Source of the DNA: Trileptium ribeirensis
Lineage: Eukaryota; Nematoda; Enoplea; Enoplida; Thoracostomopsidae
NCBI GenBank assembly: GCA_030248225.1
Contig: JASANE010001800.1
Coordinates: 22,952 to 86,951, forward strand
Direction: 5' to 3'
Length of the DNA stretch: 64,000 bases
In this document: one piece after another, positions 1 through 12,100 of the stretch
Layout of the letters: the number at the start of each line of letters is the position of its first letter
Numbering within the stretch: the first letter of the stretch is position 1
Notes under the pieces: model-generated
The model's input: the letters and a program-made list of their open reading frames with translations, nothing else
Told to the model about the DNA's origin: nothing
Database searches by the model: none
Translations under genes and position numbers: made by a program

Positions 1-1057
1 AGCGTACAATCTGTTGCTAAAGTATTATACTAATTTTAAATAAACATTTCTATCTGTGGCTGTCTTGATTTCCTATTGGAACTATAGTTCGAGCTAATCG
101 AAGTAGTCGCGCCGCAACGCCACACGGATTAGAGTACACGAGATTAGAACAACGCGCGCCAAGAAATAACATTCAATTATATACTTCACACCGGCATAGT
201 ACTGGCCATGCGTACGAACCTTCACATCTTCGGTGACGAATCTCGTCCCCTTTTTATAATCCGATACCCGTCATAATAAAAAGTACAGTCCACCCCTACC
301 CCCATCAAGAAATAAAAATATAACAATCGGTGTTGGGAATATATAAAATTATAAAATATATAAAACACACGTATACATAATTGTATTATTATAACACATA
401 ACTAACATTATACAAATTACACTCATTATCATACACAGATACACATATATACTTATATAATTCCTATGTGTGTGTCATTACTAAAATTATGTGTATTTGT
501 TGTTAATGTGTGTTGTTTTTATGTGTATAAAATTTATTGTTTGTTTCTTGTGTTAATTCCAACTTAACATATTCGATTTTCAAACTTTAAACGGCAACTT
601 TCCCTTTTCAATCTGTCTGACTTGAGGTTTTCAAATAACTATTTTTAAAATACTAGGTTTAAGTTAGTAAAACTATAAAAATAATAGCTTTAAGATAATA
701 ATAATTTTTTATAATTATTATTGCAATAGTTTTAATACCTCTCGAAGTTCATTTCGATGAAAGATAATTATATTAGCTTCCACGAAAGCTCAATTTCTTT
801 TGCATGATGATTGTCAGTTGTGCTCTACGCTTGCACGACTCAGGATCTTAAGCTCAAATTATCCTCGCTGTAGAGTTTAATTATTTAGAACAGAAATTTA
901 GTTTCGTGAGGGATTGATTAATATCAGCTTTACTGTTTGATTTTTGATCTCGTAATTGTATTTCATGTGTTCGATCTCTTTTCTTCGGCAAGATTCTTTT
1001 GTATCAGCGCAATACTTTGGCTTAGCGCAATACTTCAGAGAACTTGGCTGACATTTT

Positions 1058-1299
1058 TTATAAGTCTGAAAATTTGTTTAATATTTTTAAAGTTAACGCC
1101 AATTGGTGCCCGTCATGATCAGGTTCCATCGAGCGCAGGGTAAAAAGAGCATAGGCGGGATTACCGCGATAATAAATATACCATACGCTGATATAAGCAC
1201 ATTGAGGCCGCTTCTCGGACCTTATCCACAATTTCGTTGACGAACTAGTGTGTGGATAGCCAACGGCTTTAGGGTCTAGTACATAACGCAACTCCTCCA
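1058..1299 (-). CDS. Possible exon of an unknown gene (weak)
   Basis: A minus-strand open frame from an ATG at 1299, reading MEELRYVLDPKAVGYPHTSS and continuing to a stop at 1058, lies in a GC- and CpG-richer patch than its surroundings. A GTAATC donor-like site falls inside it, so only the first 50 or so codons might be coding. I do not recognise the protein. It could be the 5' exon of a gene diverging from SEC31, or chance. Confidence 0.2.
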
Positions 1300-1741
1300 T
1301 AGTCGATGTTGTTATTTTATGTTGGTTTGTGTGGCGTGGGGTTGGATTTTTCGTGTCGGCTATCGGTACATGTGATGATGGCAATTCGTCCACAAGGATT
1401 GTGGGATGTCAGTGGAGAATTGGATGGCATGCGTTTATTTTTATTACCCTACACACTGTTTGACACACTGACAACTCCTGTGTTCTGTGACACAATATGC
1501 CTCGTTTCTGTATATACCGTATCGTCTCAGTCCTTTATAAACGCCTGGTGGTTCCAAATATAATGAACATCGGACCCTGATGTAAATGCTTATTTAGAAA
1601 TTATAAAATGTCATTGAATAAAAGTATAAATGACCTGTGATTCACGCTCGAATATTTGCAGTCAATATAATTTGTTAAAATACGCTGTATCTCTAAACTG
1701 TTGACTGCACTATCGCCTTTATTGGCTAAGACTATTTTTAT

Positions 1742-2101
1742 CTGGGCTCTCCAAATTGGGTGGGTGGTGACCACATGGCATTTTTCGGTACTCCTCGTTT
1801 AACACAGGTGACCCCCGGTTCATGCCCCATGGCAAAATTTTGGGTTTCCTCCGTTTCATTGCCTCTTGGCAAATTCTTTTGTTTCCAATCGGTCCAAAGT
1901 ACATAAAATTTGATCAAAATTCGTATTACAATTCCGTAGTGAAACCAAAATTTTCGCAAATTTTGCATCAACATCGTTTTTTTTTCAGAAATGTTTTGGC
2001 AGTGTTTCTGACACGATTTTTAACAGCTTTTCTCCTGGCAAAATCGGGCGTTTGCCCGGCAAAATGCCCGCTGGAAAAATTTCAGCGAATGGAGAGGCCA
2101 G
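1742..2101. mobile_element. MITE of the CTGGSYNNTCCA group, 5-bp target duplication TTTAT
   Basis: Left end CTGGGCTCTCCAAATTGG and right end CGAATGGAGAGGCCAG are inverted copies. The element is flanked by TTTAT at 1737-1741 and 2102-2106. It shares its whole internal sequence (including CCAATCGGTCCAAAGT and TTTCTGACACGATTTT) with the elements at 6897-7292 and 30659-31151. No coding capacity; non-autonomous DNA transposon. Confidence 0.85.
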
Positions 2102-2993
2102 TTTATTATACTATTACTAATAGTCTCGAAGAAAATTGAAGATTTTGTGGGCTGGGCACCAGTATGGGAATACCATGAACCTGTCTTAGATTACTGAAGG
2201 CCTCTGGAAGGTAATTACTGTGTGCTATGTAGCCCGTGTATCCGGATGGATAATCACAGTAGCGGTGTATGTATTCCTTAATTGGAACCTCAGTGCGTCA
2301 GAGAGCTAGAATCCAGGATGGATAATCACTCAACGATACTAGACACTTGTGTACTAAGAGCACTGTCGGCTCTACATACAACTCTACGATAGGGAGGCGC
2401 GTAATCTGCGGAGATGTTGGCTAATATCTGGCTCGCCCCTTTCGCTTCCCTGGATGCTTATGAACTACCCCAAAATACGTACTCAGCGAACTCAATACTC
2501 CGGGGTTAGTGTAAAGCTGCATATATGAGTCGTTTGTAATATATAACGAAATGAATGAAATGTTTTAAGTTAAAACAAGCATTAAATATTTAATATGTTG
2601 TAGAACTGTTTGCAGTTCCCTGATAGCAGTTCTGCCAATAGTCAAAAACTAGATTTGCAGTTAGTTGTCTTTCGTAACGACCCGATCTCTGATCTGAACC
2701 GTAGGATGCCTTTTATTGCTACAATAAGCACCTGGGTAATCATTCGAGTCCATTAAAAGAGCTGATAAATAAACCTAATTTTCGGTCGAAAACAAGTATT
2801 CGGCACATCCGTAGTCCATATTACTTACAACTTATATGTGTGTCTATTGTCTTGTTTCACTCTGCGCTCTTCCACTGAGGAAATCGACTCTCTTATTTCA
2901 AGTCAGTAAATTTTCTTACAGTACAAACATTTTATTATGATTAATTTGATTATTCGGTGGTTACGTTCTGGTCATTAATTTTAATTTTTACAG

Positions 2994-3150
2994 ATTAGCC
3001 TTTACTGTATTTACTGATATCAGGCTAAGAATAAATCATGCGGTTTAAAACATTGCAACGGACTGTGCAATTTGCATGGAGTCCAGAGAATTTAGAAAAG
3101 CAGTATATTGCTGTTGGAACTAGCGCTCGACATTTCGATGAATCATTCAA
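2994..3150 (+). CDS. SEC31: SEC31 exon 1 (start codon) with probable spliced 5' UTR
   Basis: Coding starts at ATG 3038 and runs to 3150, before donor GTTAGT (phase 2), encoding residues 1-37 plus two bases of 38. An in-frame TAA at 3032-3034 rules out an upstream extension in this exon. A TTTTTACAG acceptor ends at 2993, so the exon may begin at 2994 with a 44-nt untranslated part, meaning an upstream non-coding exon and promoter. The protein begins [19 protein letters not shown], matching the conserved SEC31 N-terminus with its AWSP motif that opens the first propeller blade. Confidence 0.88.
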
Positions 3151-6100
3151 GTTAGTTGTTAGATGAGCTTATAGGCTAGATTTAGTTTATATCTGTTCTA
3201 TTATATGTTTATATTAATGAGTTTAGGTCCACTGACATGTTTGCAGTGTTATGTGTAGTTAGAATAACTCACATGATATACGATTTCCAATTTACAGATC
3301 CAGCGTTAGTTATTTTTAATAAGTATACTGTGTAGGTTATAATAAACTTATTAACATCATAACTTGGAAAACTGGAAAATATTAAGCTCTCCTGGGGTGT
3401 ATAGTTTCAGAGAAATATTGAAACATGCCGGTATTTATAGCACGTACTTGTGCCCTGTATTTTCATGAAAAATCTTGTAGAAAATTTTAGTTTTTAATAA
3501 AAGCACTTGCAGCTTTTGATATAACTATTGCATTTATATTGCTTTTCCGATATGATCTGGCCTCGTCAATACGAGGCTGAATCGCCCCTGTGATCAAGAC
3601 TGGTCTATCAACTTGGTGATATACTTCCTCGTGTGGCAATGCAACAACGACCGGTCTGACGGGGGACGAAGGTGACTATAACGGAGTGGTAACTGGAGCG
3701 TCTGGTATCTGAGTTCTCGATACTGTGAGAATTCGATCCCAAGGTGACATGAGCGCCGGTCGAAGTTGACCTGTTTCGGATCGGCGTCCTTCCACAAATT
3801 TTATCTCCCAGTCGTTATTGTGTGTAATTCTACCATTATGTATCTGCTGTTAAATATATGTATATATATATATATATCAGGGAGTAACCGGAATTCCGGT
3901 TCCGGCGAAAATCGTGTTCCGGTTGCGGTCCCGGCAAAGGGCAAAAACCATACCGGAACCGGAATTCCGGTTTAAAAATGTTGTTTGACATTTTCCAAGT
4001 TTTTTGCTTCATCCTGTAATCCAAACATATGTAATATATATTATACAATGATCAAGCTCCAATAATGCCAAGCAAAAGAAAAGATTAACTAACCAATTTG
4101 CCGTGTGAAACGTATCTAGGCACATAATTTGAGCAGGAATTTTTCATAATAACCTGCAGGAGTTTGTTAAATCAAAGCCAGGTTGATGCTTGTAGCAGCT
4201 ATTTTACACATCCATAAGTCTGTGGGATACATTTGAATTAAACCGGTCCAAATCGGTAACAGAGGATGGCTTACGCAGAAGTACTTAGGGTATGCTTGGC
4301 TAACATAAATTGCGTCAAGCACCCGCCATTGCGTTTGTAAAGTTGGTAAATCAGTCTACATTGAAGTAAACTAACGTTATCTGCAACGCAGCTAGAAACT
4401 GCTTTCTTGGCAAATCAGTCTACATTGCAGTAAACTAACGTTATCTGCAATGCAGCTAAAAACTGCTTTCTTGGCAATGAACTGTATTTATTGAAACTGT
4501 GCGAACAGCATCACAGTGTGGCTCATTTATAGCAGTCTGATTAGAAAGTTATCATCATTATGATCTAACTTACGGGCACTGTTTGTCCAACGCTAGCCTA
4601 AACAGTGTCTCCCACCACTGATCAGAAAATTACCTTCTATCTATTATTTCCTCTTAGAATCATATAAACCAATAATTTTAAGTTTCCTGCAGAAGAACAT
4701 GCAACAAACGTATGTGTAGTAAAGGGAGGCGACTGGAGACAGAGCGAAAGTGTGTATTCTACGCTCCAAGCTTTGTAAAGCATTCGATTTGACGCAGTAT
4801 AAGCAATGGTGTATAGTGGAAGACATTTTTTGCTCTGAATGTCTAAAAACCGACATATTTGATCGATAAATAAACATTATTAGCTTCCTCAGTCTCTTTA
4901 AAGTTTCAGAAAGGCAATGATACCATCGCAATACATTCAGTTTAATGTAAAAGTTATTTGTAATGCATTTTAAATCCACTATACCTTCATTTCTTCCATC
5001 ATTTGTTTTACTATATATAAATTTCGAAGACCAGGTTCCGGATCCGGTTTAAATGGACGGTTCCGGTTGCTGGTTCCGGTTCCGGTAAATTTCGGTTCCG
5101 GTTATTCCCTGATATATATCAGGGAGTAACCGGAATTCCGGTTCCGGTTCCGGCGAAAATCGTGTTCCGGTTGGGGTTCCGGCAAAGGGCAAAAACCATA
5201 CCGGAACCGGAATTCCGGTTTAAAAATTTTGTTTGCAATTTTCCAAGTTTTTTGCTTCATCCTGTAATCCAAACATATGTAATATATATATATAACAGTT
5301 ACGTGTAATATGTATGCAAATATTATGACTCCGCTTTGTTCTGATGCTCTTCATTGGTCGGCCGGTGTTTCGCTATACGGTATGACCCATCATCTTAGGT
5401 TGTTTATCTCTGTTCCCTCCATGCCTACATTGGGGGTGGTGGTTGATTTTCAGTTCCCAAATTACCATGTTCGTGAGATTTTATCCTGTGCCCGTCACTC
5501 CCAAGCACCCGAACCCAATATATTCAGCTAAATAAGAGATTTATTGATGTCTATATTTATGTTTTCTTTGTGATAAATATTTTCTAAACAATCACTTGAA
5601 CTGCTAATGGAAAAATGTCGATTTGTATCCTGAAAACATTTGCAAGACGGCTAAAAATTTCTAAAACATGTAAAAAATCTAGCACATAGAGCGAAATTCC
5701 ACCCCTCACATTGAAATTTTCCCCAAGTATGATCATAGGGGCACCGAAGTCCCACCACTTTTCGGAAGGATGAAAGGTCAGTCTCCACCGTTCCCGAAAG
5801 TATGTATATATGAATTTTGATTCTAAAATATCTTTTTACCTCCACTGAATGCAAGGTCAAATTTTATTGGGTTTTAGTATGTATTGCACATCTAGATTAT
5901 GAAATGCAATAATGGTTATGCGTGACATGCAAACGTTTAGTTGTATTGAAGTGAACCTAGCGAGCGGACATTTCTCAAATATATAGCGTTTAAGTGACCA
6001 AAAATGTTTGGATTGTCTATGTTACTCATAAGTCAACTACATGAATACATGTACCAATCTGATAAAAACGGTCTGAATAGATATTTTGACCATGCAAGTT

Positions 6101-9100
6101 TTCATTACGTTTGATATCATAAGTATTGCCGGAGCTATCGGATCGGAAAATGAGGACCATCATTTTAATTGAACCGGGAACCATAGCCTCGTAGGAGATT
6201 TTTTGTCAGAGGAACCGGTATCGAGCTATGAGCTTATGTTTAAAAATATCCAAAAAGTGACATTTTCAAAATTTCGAATAAATTTTTTTGCATACTCGGG
6301 GGTGAAATATAGGCTTACGGTGTTATGATTTAGCTCGCAAACAAATTGTTTTATTTACATTAAACTTACACTGGGTATGTTGTCAAACCTGTAGGATGGT
6401 ACAGGGTGATAACCTTGCTAAATTATCGCACCAAAATGCAAAATTTGATATTTTTTTCGAATTAGTTGTCTCGAAGTGCAAAAAGGATTTGTAGGTTTTC
6501 GGGTGATTAAGTATGATGGAAGCCACTGTTTTGTATAGTATGCACCGTTACGGAAGCGCTAGTTCCATACAGTATGAAAAATAACGGTTAAAATTGTATT
6601 TTCCATTGGAAGTTGCAATTAATAAATTTAGAAAGCTTCCTTCTTTTTGGTCACCGGTGGATGAAATAAATTGTCCCGTGGTTTAGAAATGTGCTAAAAA
6701 TGGAGTTATTATAAGTTTTCATGTATTGCTAGTGTATCAGTGTCTTTTTGAGACTTTTAAAAACTCATTAAGCTGAATTTCGAATGTCAAAATGGTCACT
6801 AAGCGCGACATAGGCAACATCTGCGTTTCCTCTCGCTTTGTGTGTATATATATAACTAGTTTATATAACATGTTTTTCGTATTATTTAGCTTGATACTGT
6901 GCTCTCAAAATTGGGGCGGGTAGCTGGGGGGCCTGGTATTTTTCGGTTCCCCCTGGTTCAGAACAGGAGCCCCTGTTCAAGCCCTGGCAAAATTTTGGGC
7001 TCCCTCCGGTTCATCGCCTCTTAGAAATTTTTTTGTGTTTCCAATCGGTCCAAAGTGTATAAAATTTGATCAATATTAGTACCAAAATTCTGTTCTGAAG
7101 CCAAAAATTTCGTAAACTTTTTTAAAATTTGCTTCAAAAATGCTTTTTCTTTCCATCAAAAGCGTTTCGCAGTGTTTCTGACACGATTTTAACCCTTTTT
7201 GCCTTGGCAAAATCGGGCGCCCCGCCGGTTCGGAACCAGAGGGGCCCCTGGTGCATGCCCCATGGCAAAATTTCAACGAGTGGAGAGCTCAGTGATATAT
7301 GCCTCAAATTATACTATGCTATTTTTGGTGTTTACGATTATAAAGAAAATCTTGGTTTGTAACAAAAATAATATGAAATTCTATTGGTCGATAGTGTTAT
7401 TAATTGTTTTAGTTCGAGCGCCTGTTTGGAGCTGACATCAGTTAACTATAGCGATGCCTCCCATGAACTTCCAATAAGAAATGCTATTTCTGTTCAAAAC
7501 AGGTTGGTTTTGTTTTAACCTTGATATACAAATGTTCGAAATCCGAGTGTCACTCAATTTCATTGCTTCGTGTCTCTTTTCGTTGGAATTGTCAGTTTGT
7601 TGACGTTTTTATAGCATCTATAACTAAAATTTGCAACGTCCGATCATCTCGCGCGATAGCTCAAACAAATGCTTGAAATATGTGTTTATTCCCTTTCGTT
7701 ATGACCGAAAACTGGTTCCAGCTCTTTCAATCATAGATTCGATGAAATTTTGATCTCAATCGTAAATCGTAATAATTGTGTATGGCACCCTAAGAGTGCC
7801 AGTTTGAACTGTTTTGTGAGACCATATTTATGTATTCTATGTCACGTTAAGTTTTACAGATAGGTGAAAAATGGTTCTTTTGTATGGATATAGTAACGTT
7901 GGTTGCTGATATAGTGATGATAGATTATTAAAATAAATTTATTGTTATTTTGCTCGGCGACAGTGCCAGTTTGAGCCAATTTTGGTTTGGTGTGAGATTA
8001 TATTTCTGTATCCTATGTTACATAAAGTGATGCAGATCGGTGAAAAATGGTTGTTCTGGGTGGTGATAGTGACTTTGGCAGCTGATATTGTCATCATACA
8101 TCGTTAAAATTGTTATTTTGCACCCTAAGAGTGTCACTTTGAGCCATTTTGGTGTTGTGAGACCATATTTATGTACCCTATATATGTCACGTAAACTGGT
8201 ATAGATAGGTGAAAAATGGTTGCTCTGGGTGGGAACACCGACTCTAGCTGTTGACATAGTGATGTTAGATCGTCAAAATTGTATTGTATAGTTTACCCTA
8301 ACAATGTTTGTGTAAATGAATTTGCAAATTTTATACAAAAACAACATGAATGGATAATGGCTTTTCAGTCAAGCCGAGAAAAGAGGCTTTTGTTAGCGGT
8401 ATAATAATCATAGATCGGGAATAGATTTTAATTCTTAAGGTGTGTCTGTTTGAGTCATTTTGGGGTTTCAAGGTGAATTTTTGTATCCTATGTTATGTAA
8501 AGTGGAAAATGGCCCAGGTGCGCATGGAGTTGAAATTCTGGTGTCCATATTCATCGTCATGAAATGATCTTGGAGATGTCCGCGGGCAACTCAATTGGAA
8601 TTTTTTTTGCGTTTTACATACAATCCAACTGTTGAATGATATATATCATGAAATACAGGCTATGATGCTTTTGCGTCTGCTATGGTCCACGGTGGTCGCG
8701 TCCACTCTACACCCCATCGCAATAGCTGAATAGCCGATAGCTGAACAGAGAGTCCTGTTGAATACATCTCTCTAGAGCTTGGAAAGACTGTGGTGCTGAA
8801 TACAAGACCTGGCCAGCTTTTATGCATCATACAACGCTCTCATACAAAATGATGTGACCAGATACATAATCTCTCTGGATCATGCAATTTTGGAATGTTA
8901 CTTTCAAAGCTTCGAAAGTCAACTGGGCCGAGGGTTAAATCGTTCATATACTTACTATGCGTTAGAAAATTAGATGTTCTAATTCGCAACATTGATGTAA
9001 CTGAACAAGCACATATTGTCGCAAACTCGCCTCCGGCTGGCCATCAATCTGATAATGATTTGATTGAACCATTGTCACCTGACTGCTAATTCTGTCTTGA

Positions 9101-12100
9101 AACAGACAAAGAGAGGTGTTGTATCTGTCTCAAATATATATAGTAAATAATTTGTCAAAAAGTCTGTATCTGGTTTCAGAGCTAATTAGAGCTAAGAGTT
9201 TCAAAGCTTGGTAGCGCTTATCATTCATCTCGTTTCACCAAATCTAGTAATGTCACAAAAAGTAAAAAACAGGTATTTCACAAATAACCTAGTGCAGAAC
9301 CATTTTAGTGACTGCATGCAACGCTAGAAGAAACATTTATTGTTGAAAACATTTTTCCAAAAATTTATTACTTCACAAATTGAAATAGCATTTTTTCCTA
9401 TAAATCACTTCTCGATTAAGCGGTTTCTTTGTCCTTGCTCGTTGAGGGCATTTTTTCCTGTAGTTTACCAAAAACAATATATATGAAACAAGGTATCAAG
9501 ATTTTTGCTGAAAATTTCACTGTAGAAGCGTAGACTGTGCCGATAATTAATTTTTCCATGTTTAAAATTGATGATACACGTCCGTAAATTCAAGTTTGAA
9601 TGCAACTCATAATACATATTAAAAATAACCTATAGTATCTCTTTTATACATGAGACCAGCTAAACTTCCGTGTTATTTATCTTCTTCTTCAATTAGGTTT
9701 TTTCATGAACTGGAGATTTATAAGATGCTTTCCACACTAATTACCACATACGTTACTCGCTAGAAATGATTGCCGCCTATCGAACGACCGAACATCGAAC
9801 AGAAATCAATTTATTTGATTTGGAGCATCACTCGAACAGCTCTCGAACAAATTCAAGAAACCGCGCCAAAATTTTGAATTTATCGAACCAGCCTCGAGCG
9901 AACTTTGGACAACAGAACACTTTTCTGGCGAATACTGTATAATGCTTCGCTCATTACGTTTTCGCTTTGGTTCACAATGTCATAGTACAACTATTTAAAT
10001 TACAGTATAGATTTCCACAGTTATGTTTCCTGATATAAGCGACTATGCAGTAGCATAATGAGCGAAATCGAGCATAAGTACGATGTTGCTCCAATAGGAC
10101 CGCTTGTGTGTTTGAGTATGTTCAGGTTCCAACGTATCATTTGGGGCCCTTTCGGTCAGTCAGAATCTGGATCTGTTATCGGCGGTTGTGACAACGGTGC
10201 AATAGTGTCGGTTGACGGACAAATTTTCGTTTCTGGTTCCGCATGTAAACTAACAACTGTAACTTCTACGAAGCAGCATACAGGATCAGTGAAATCTCTT
10301 GACTTAAATCCGTTTAAGGTGATTGTGTTTTTTATCTACTTGACACAAATGTAGAACTTCTTCTGAATATCTTTATAAACGTATCGCATTTGAATATTTG
10401 AAATGGCTATTTTGGCTTTTCCACGGACCCCCGCAGGCCGGGGGAAATACATAAGACCGGAGGTACCCCGATTCAGAAGGTGTCCAATCGGTGGGCTGGG
10501 TTAGACCAAGTCAAGGAGGGGAGACGAAAAGCGGCCTCCTCCCGGTTTGGAGAAGTCAGCTATTTTGACATTTTGGTAGTAAGATGTATATGCTGGGCAT
10601 GATCGCGCTGTACGTTATTATAGCGTTTCCTGTACTTTTTTATCGCAAATAATTTTATTTAATGTTAATTTGGATTGCTTCATGTTTTATGTAGCAACGC
10701 CCGTTGATAGATCCATAAGAACTTGTACACTAGCAGTCATGGTGCTCTGATATATTGTTTAGTTTATCGTAAGTGTGAATTAGATACAATGATGAACGTT
10801 ATGGTGTTTGGTGTAGCTGCTCTGGCAGTGAATAATGGATCGATTTATCCTGAAACTTACATTTGTAGTGCGCGTTCCACTTAATGACGTAATATATTCC
10901 CGGGTTATACTTAATGGAGACATCATGAACTTTTCGGAATGGAGATATCATGAACTGTCTGTCATTTTTGTGAGCGTAAAACTTAAGCGAAATTAGTGCA
11001 GTCGTTTAAATGTCTTTTTCTAAAATGTTTCAATAAACATTGAAAACTAAAATCAAAAAACAAAAATGTCAAGTCATAAAAAATGTTTTTGGGCTAAAAC
11101 GGTATTGTGACTGGCTAGCTATTAGTACACTGTTTTGACTTATGTGAATATAGTTATTTTGTTTGTATGTCACTTGTACAGCTTATTCATGCTTACCAAA
11201 CAAATGACTGTCGCTCCCCGTGTCTTGCTCGTGAACCGTTCGAAATAACCTGGTTCGTAATATATTTTTTTATTAGTTTTGATACTTTCTAAAACTGAAG
11301 GCTCCCTCGCTCGGCAAGACTGGATCATGACGATATTGTTGTTTATATACAAATTTATTGTAATGGCGATTTTAGACAGAACTCCTGGCATCTGGTGCTG
11401 CCGAATCTGAATTATATGTCTGGAATCTGAACAATCCAGCTCAGGTAATGGTTCCTGGCCCCAAAGCTCAGGTATGTTTGTGGCGCATGTTGATCGTAAA
11501 GACCGGAGTTAATAGCGTTTTTATTTTAATTCTCTGAATACAGCTAATTTGCAAATTGGATTTGGGAATTGGTTATGAAGAAGTATTTTAGACTTTATAG
11601 AGTAGCTTTTTGTGGATTTTAATTCCGTATCAATATTTATGCGATGTTTAGTTAATTAAACTTGAAGGCTGTTGACAAATCTTATGTAATATAATCAGGT
11701 GAACAAGGTTATCACAAACACTACGGTATTAAGGATATTAAGATAACGTTAGAGTTGTAAAAGATATGATGCAGTAATGAAATATTGGACCTATCATACA
11801 GGTTTTTCCGCCATCGAAGATCAAAGTAGGACAAGTCCAAAAGTATCTATATGTGACACGTTATATTAGCGATTCGACTGCTATCGGACTCTTTATATAT
11901 CCAGGCAAAAGTGATGGTCATTAAGGTGTGCCATGATAATTGATGGTCATATTAAAGACAAAATATTGAACTTTTCAGTGTTCGATACGTAAATATTTAA
12001 ATCACAGTGTTATCACAATGTTGATACTGCGTACTGAGGAGTGGATGGCGCTTTCCTCCTATTATAACATTTTTCAGTTTACTTGGGGCTTTACAGATAT

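Larger units (their letters stand above)
1..2993. other. Region upstream of SEC31 coding exon 1
   Basis: The first 900 bases are very AT-rich with no coding signal. A GC-richer patch at 1060-1560 could hold an exon (listed separately). An AATAAA signal occurs near 1616 on the plus strand. A 5-bp-duplication MITE occupies 1742-2101. At 2145-2480 there is an unrecognised GC-balanced stretch in which GGATGGATAATCAC occurs twice, about 70 bp apart. The SEC31 promoter and any untranslated first exon should lie here, but I see no decisive core promoter motif. Confidence 0.5.
3151..10050 (+). other. SEC31 intron 1
   Basis: 6.9 kb. Holds a full-length hAT-type element and an adjoining truncated one (3878-5291), a 5-bp-duplication MITE (6897-7292), a 168-bp tandem array (7786-8590) and a mariner-like MITE (9749-9939). 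The stretches 5292-6890 and 8600-9740 show no gene or repeat structure I can recognise. Confidence 0.8.

Noticed and set aside
4644..4979. 111-codon minus-strand open frame
   Set aside because: Lies inside the non-autonomous hAT element; similar frames in the sister copies reflect shared repeat DNA and are broken differently in each.
7786..8590. CRISPR-like array
   Set aside because: Units are whole diverged 168-bp repeats without constant repeat/variable spacer structure, in a eukaryotic intron.
10058..10354. Free-standing 98-codon protein starting at ATG 10058
   Set aside because: It is SEC31 exon 2 running into intron sequence; the Met is internal and the frame continues upstream to the acceptor at 10050.
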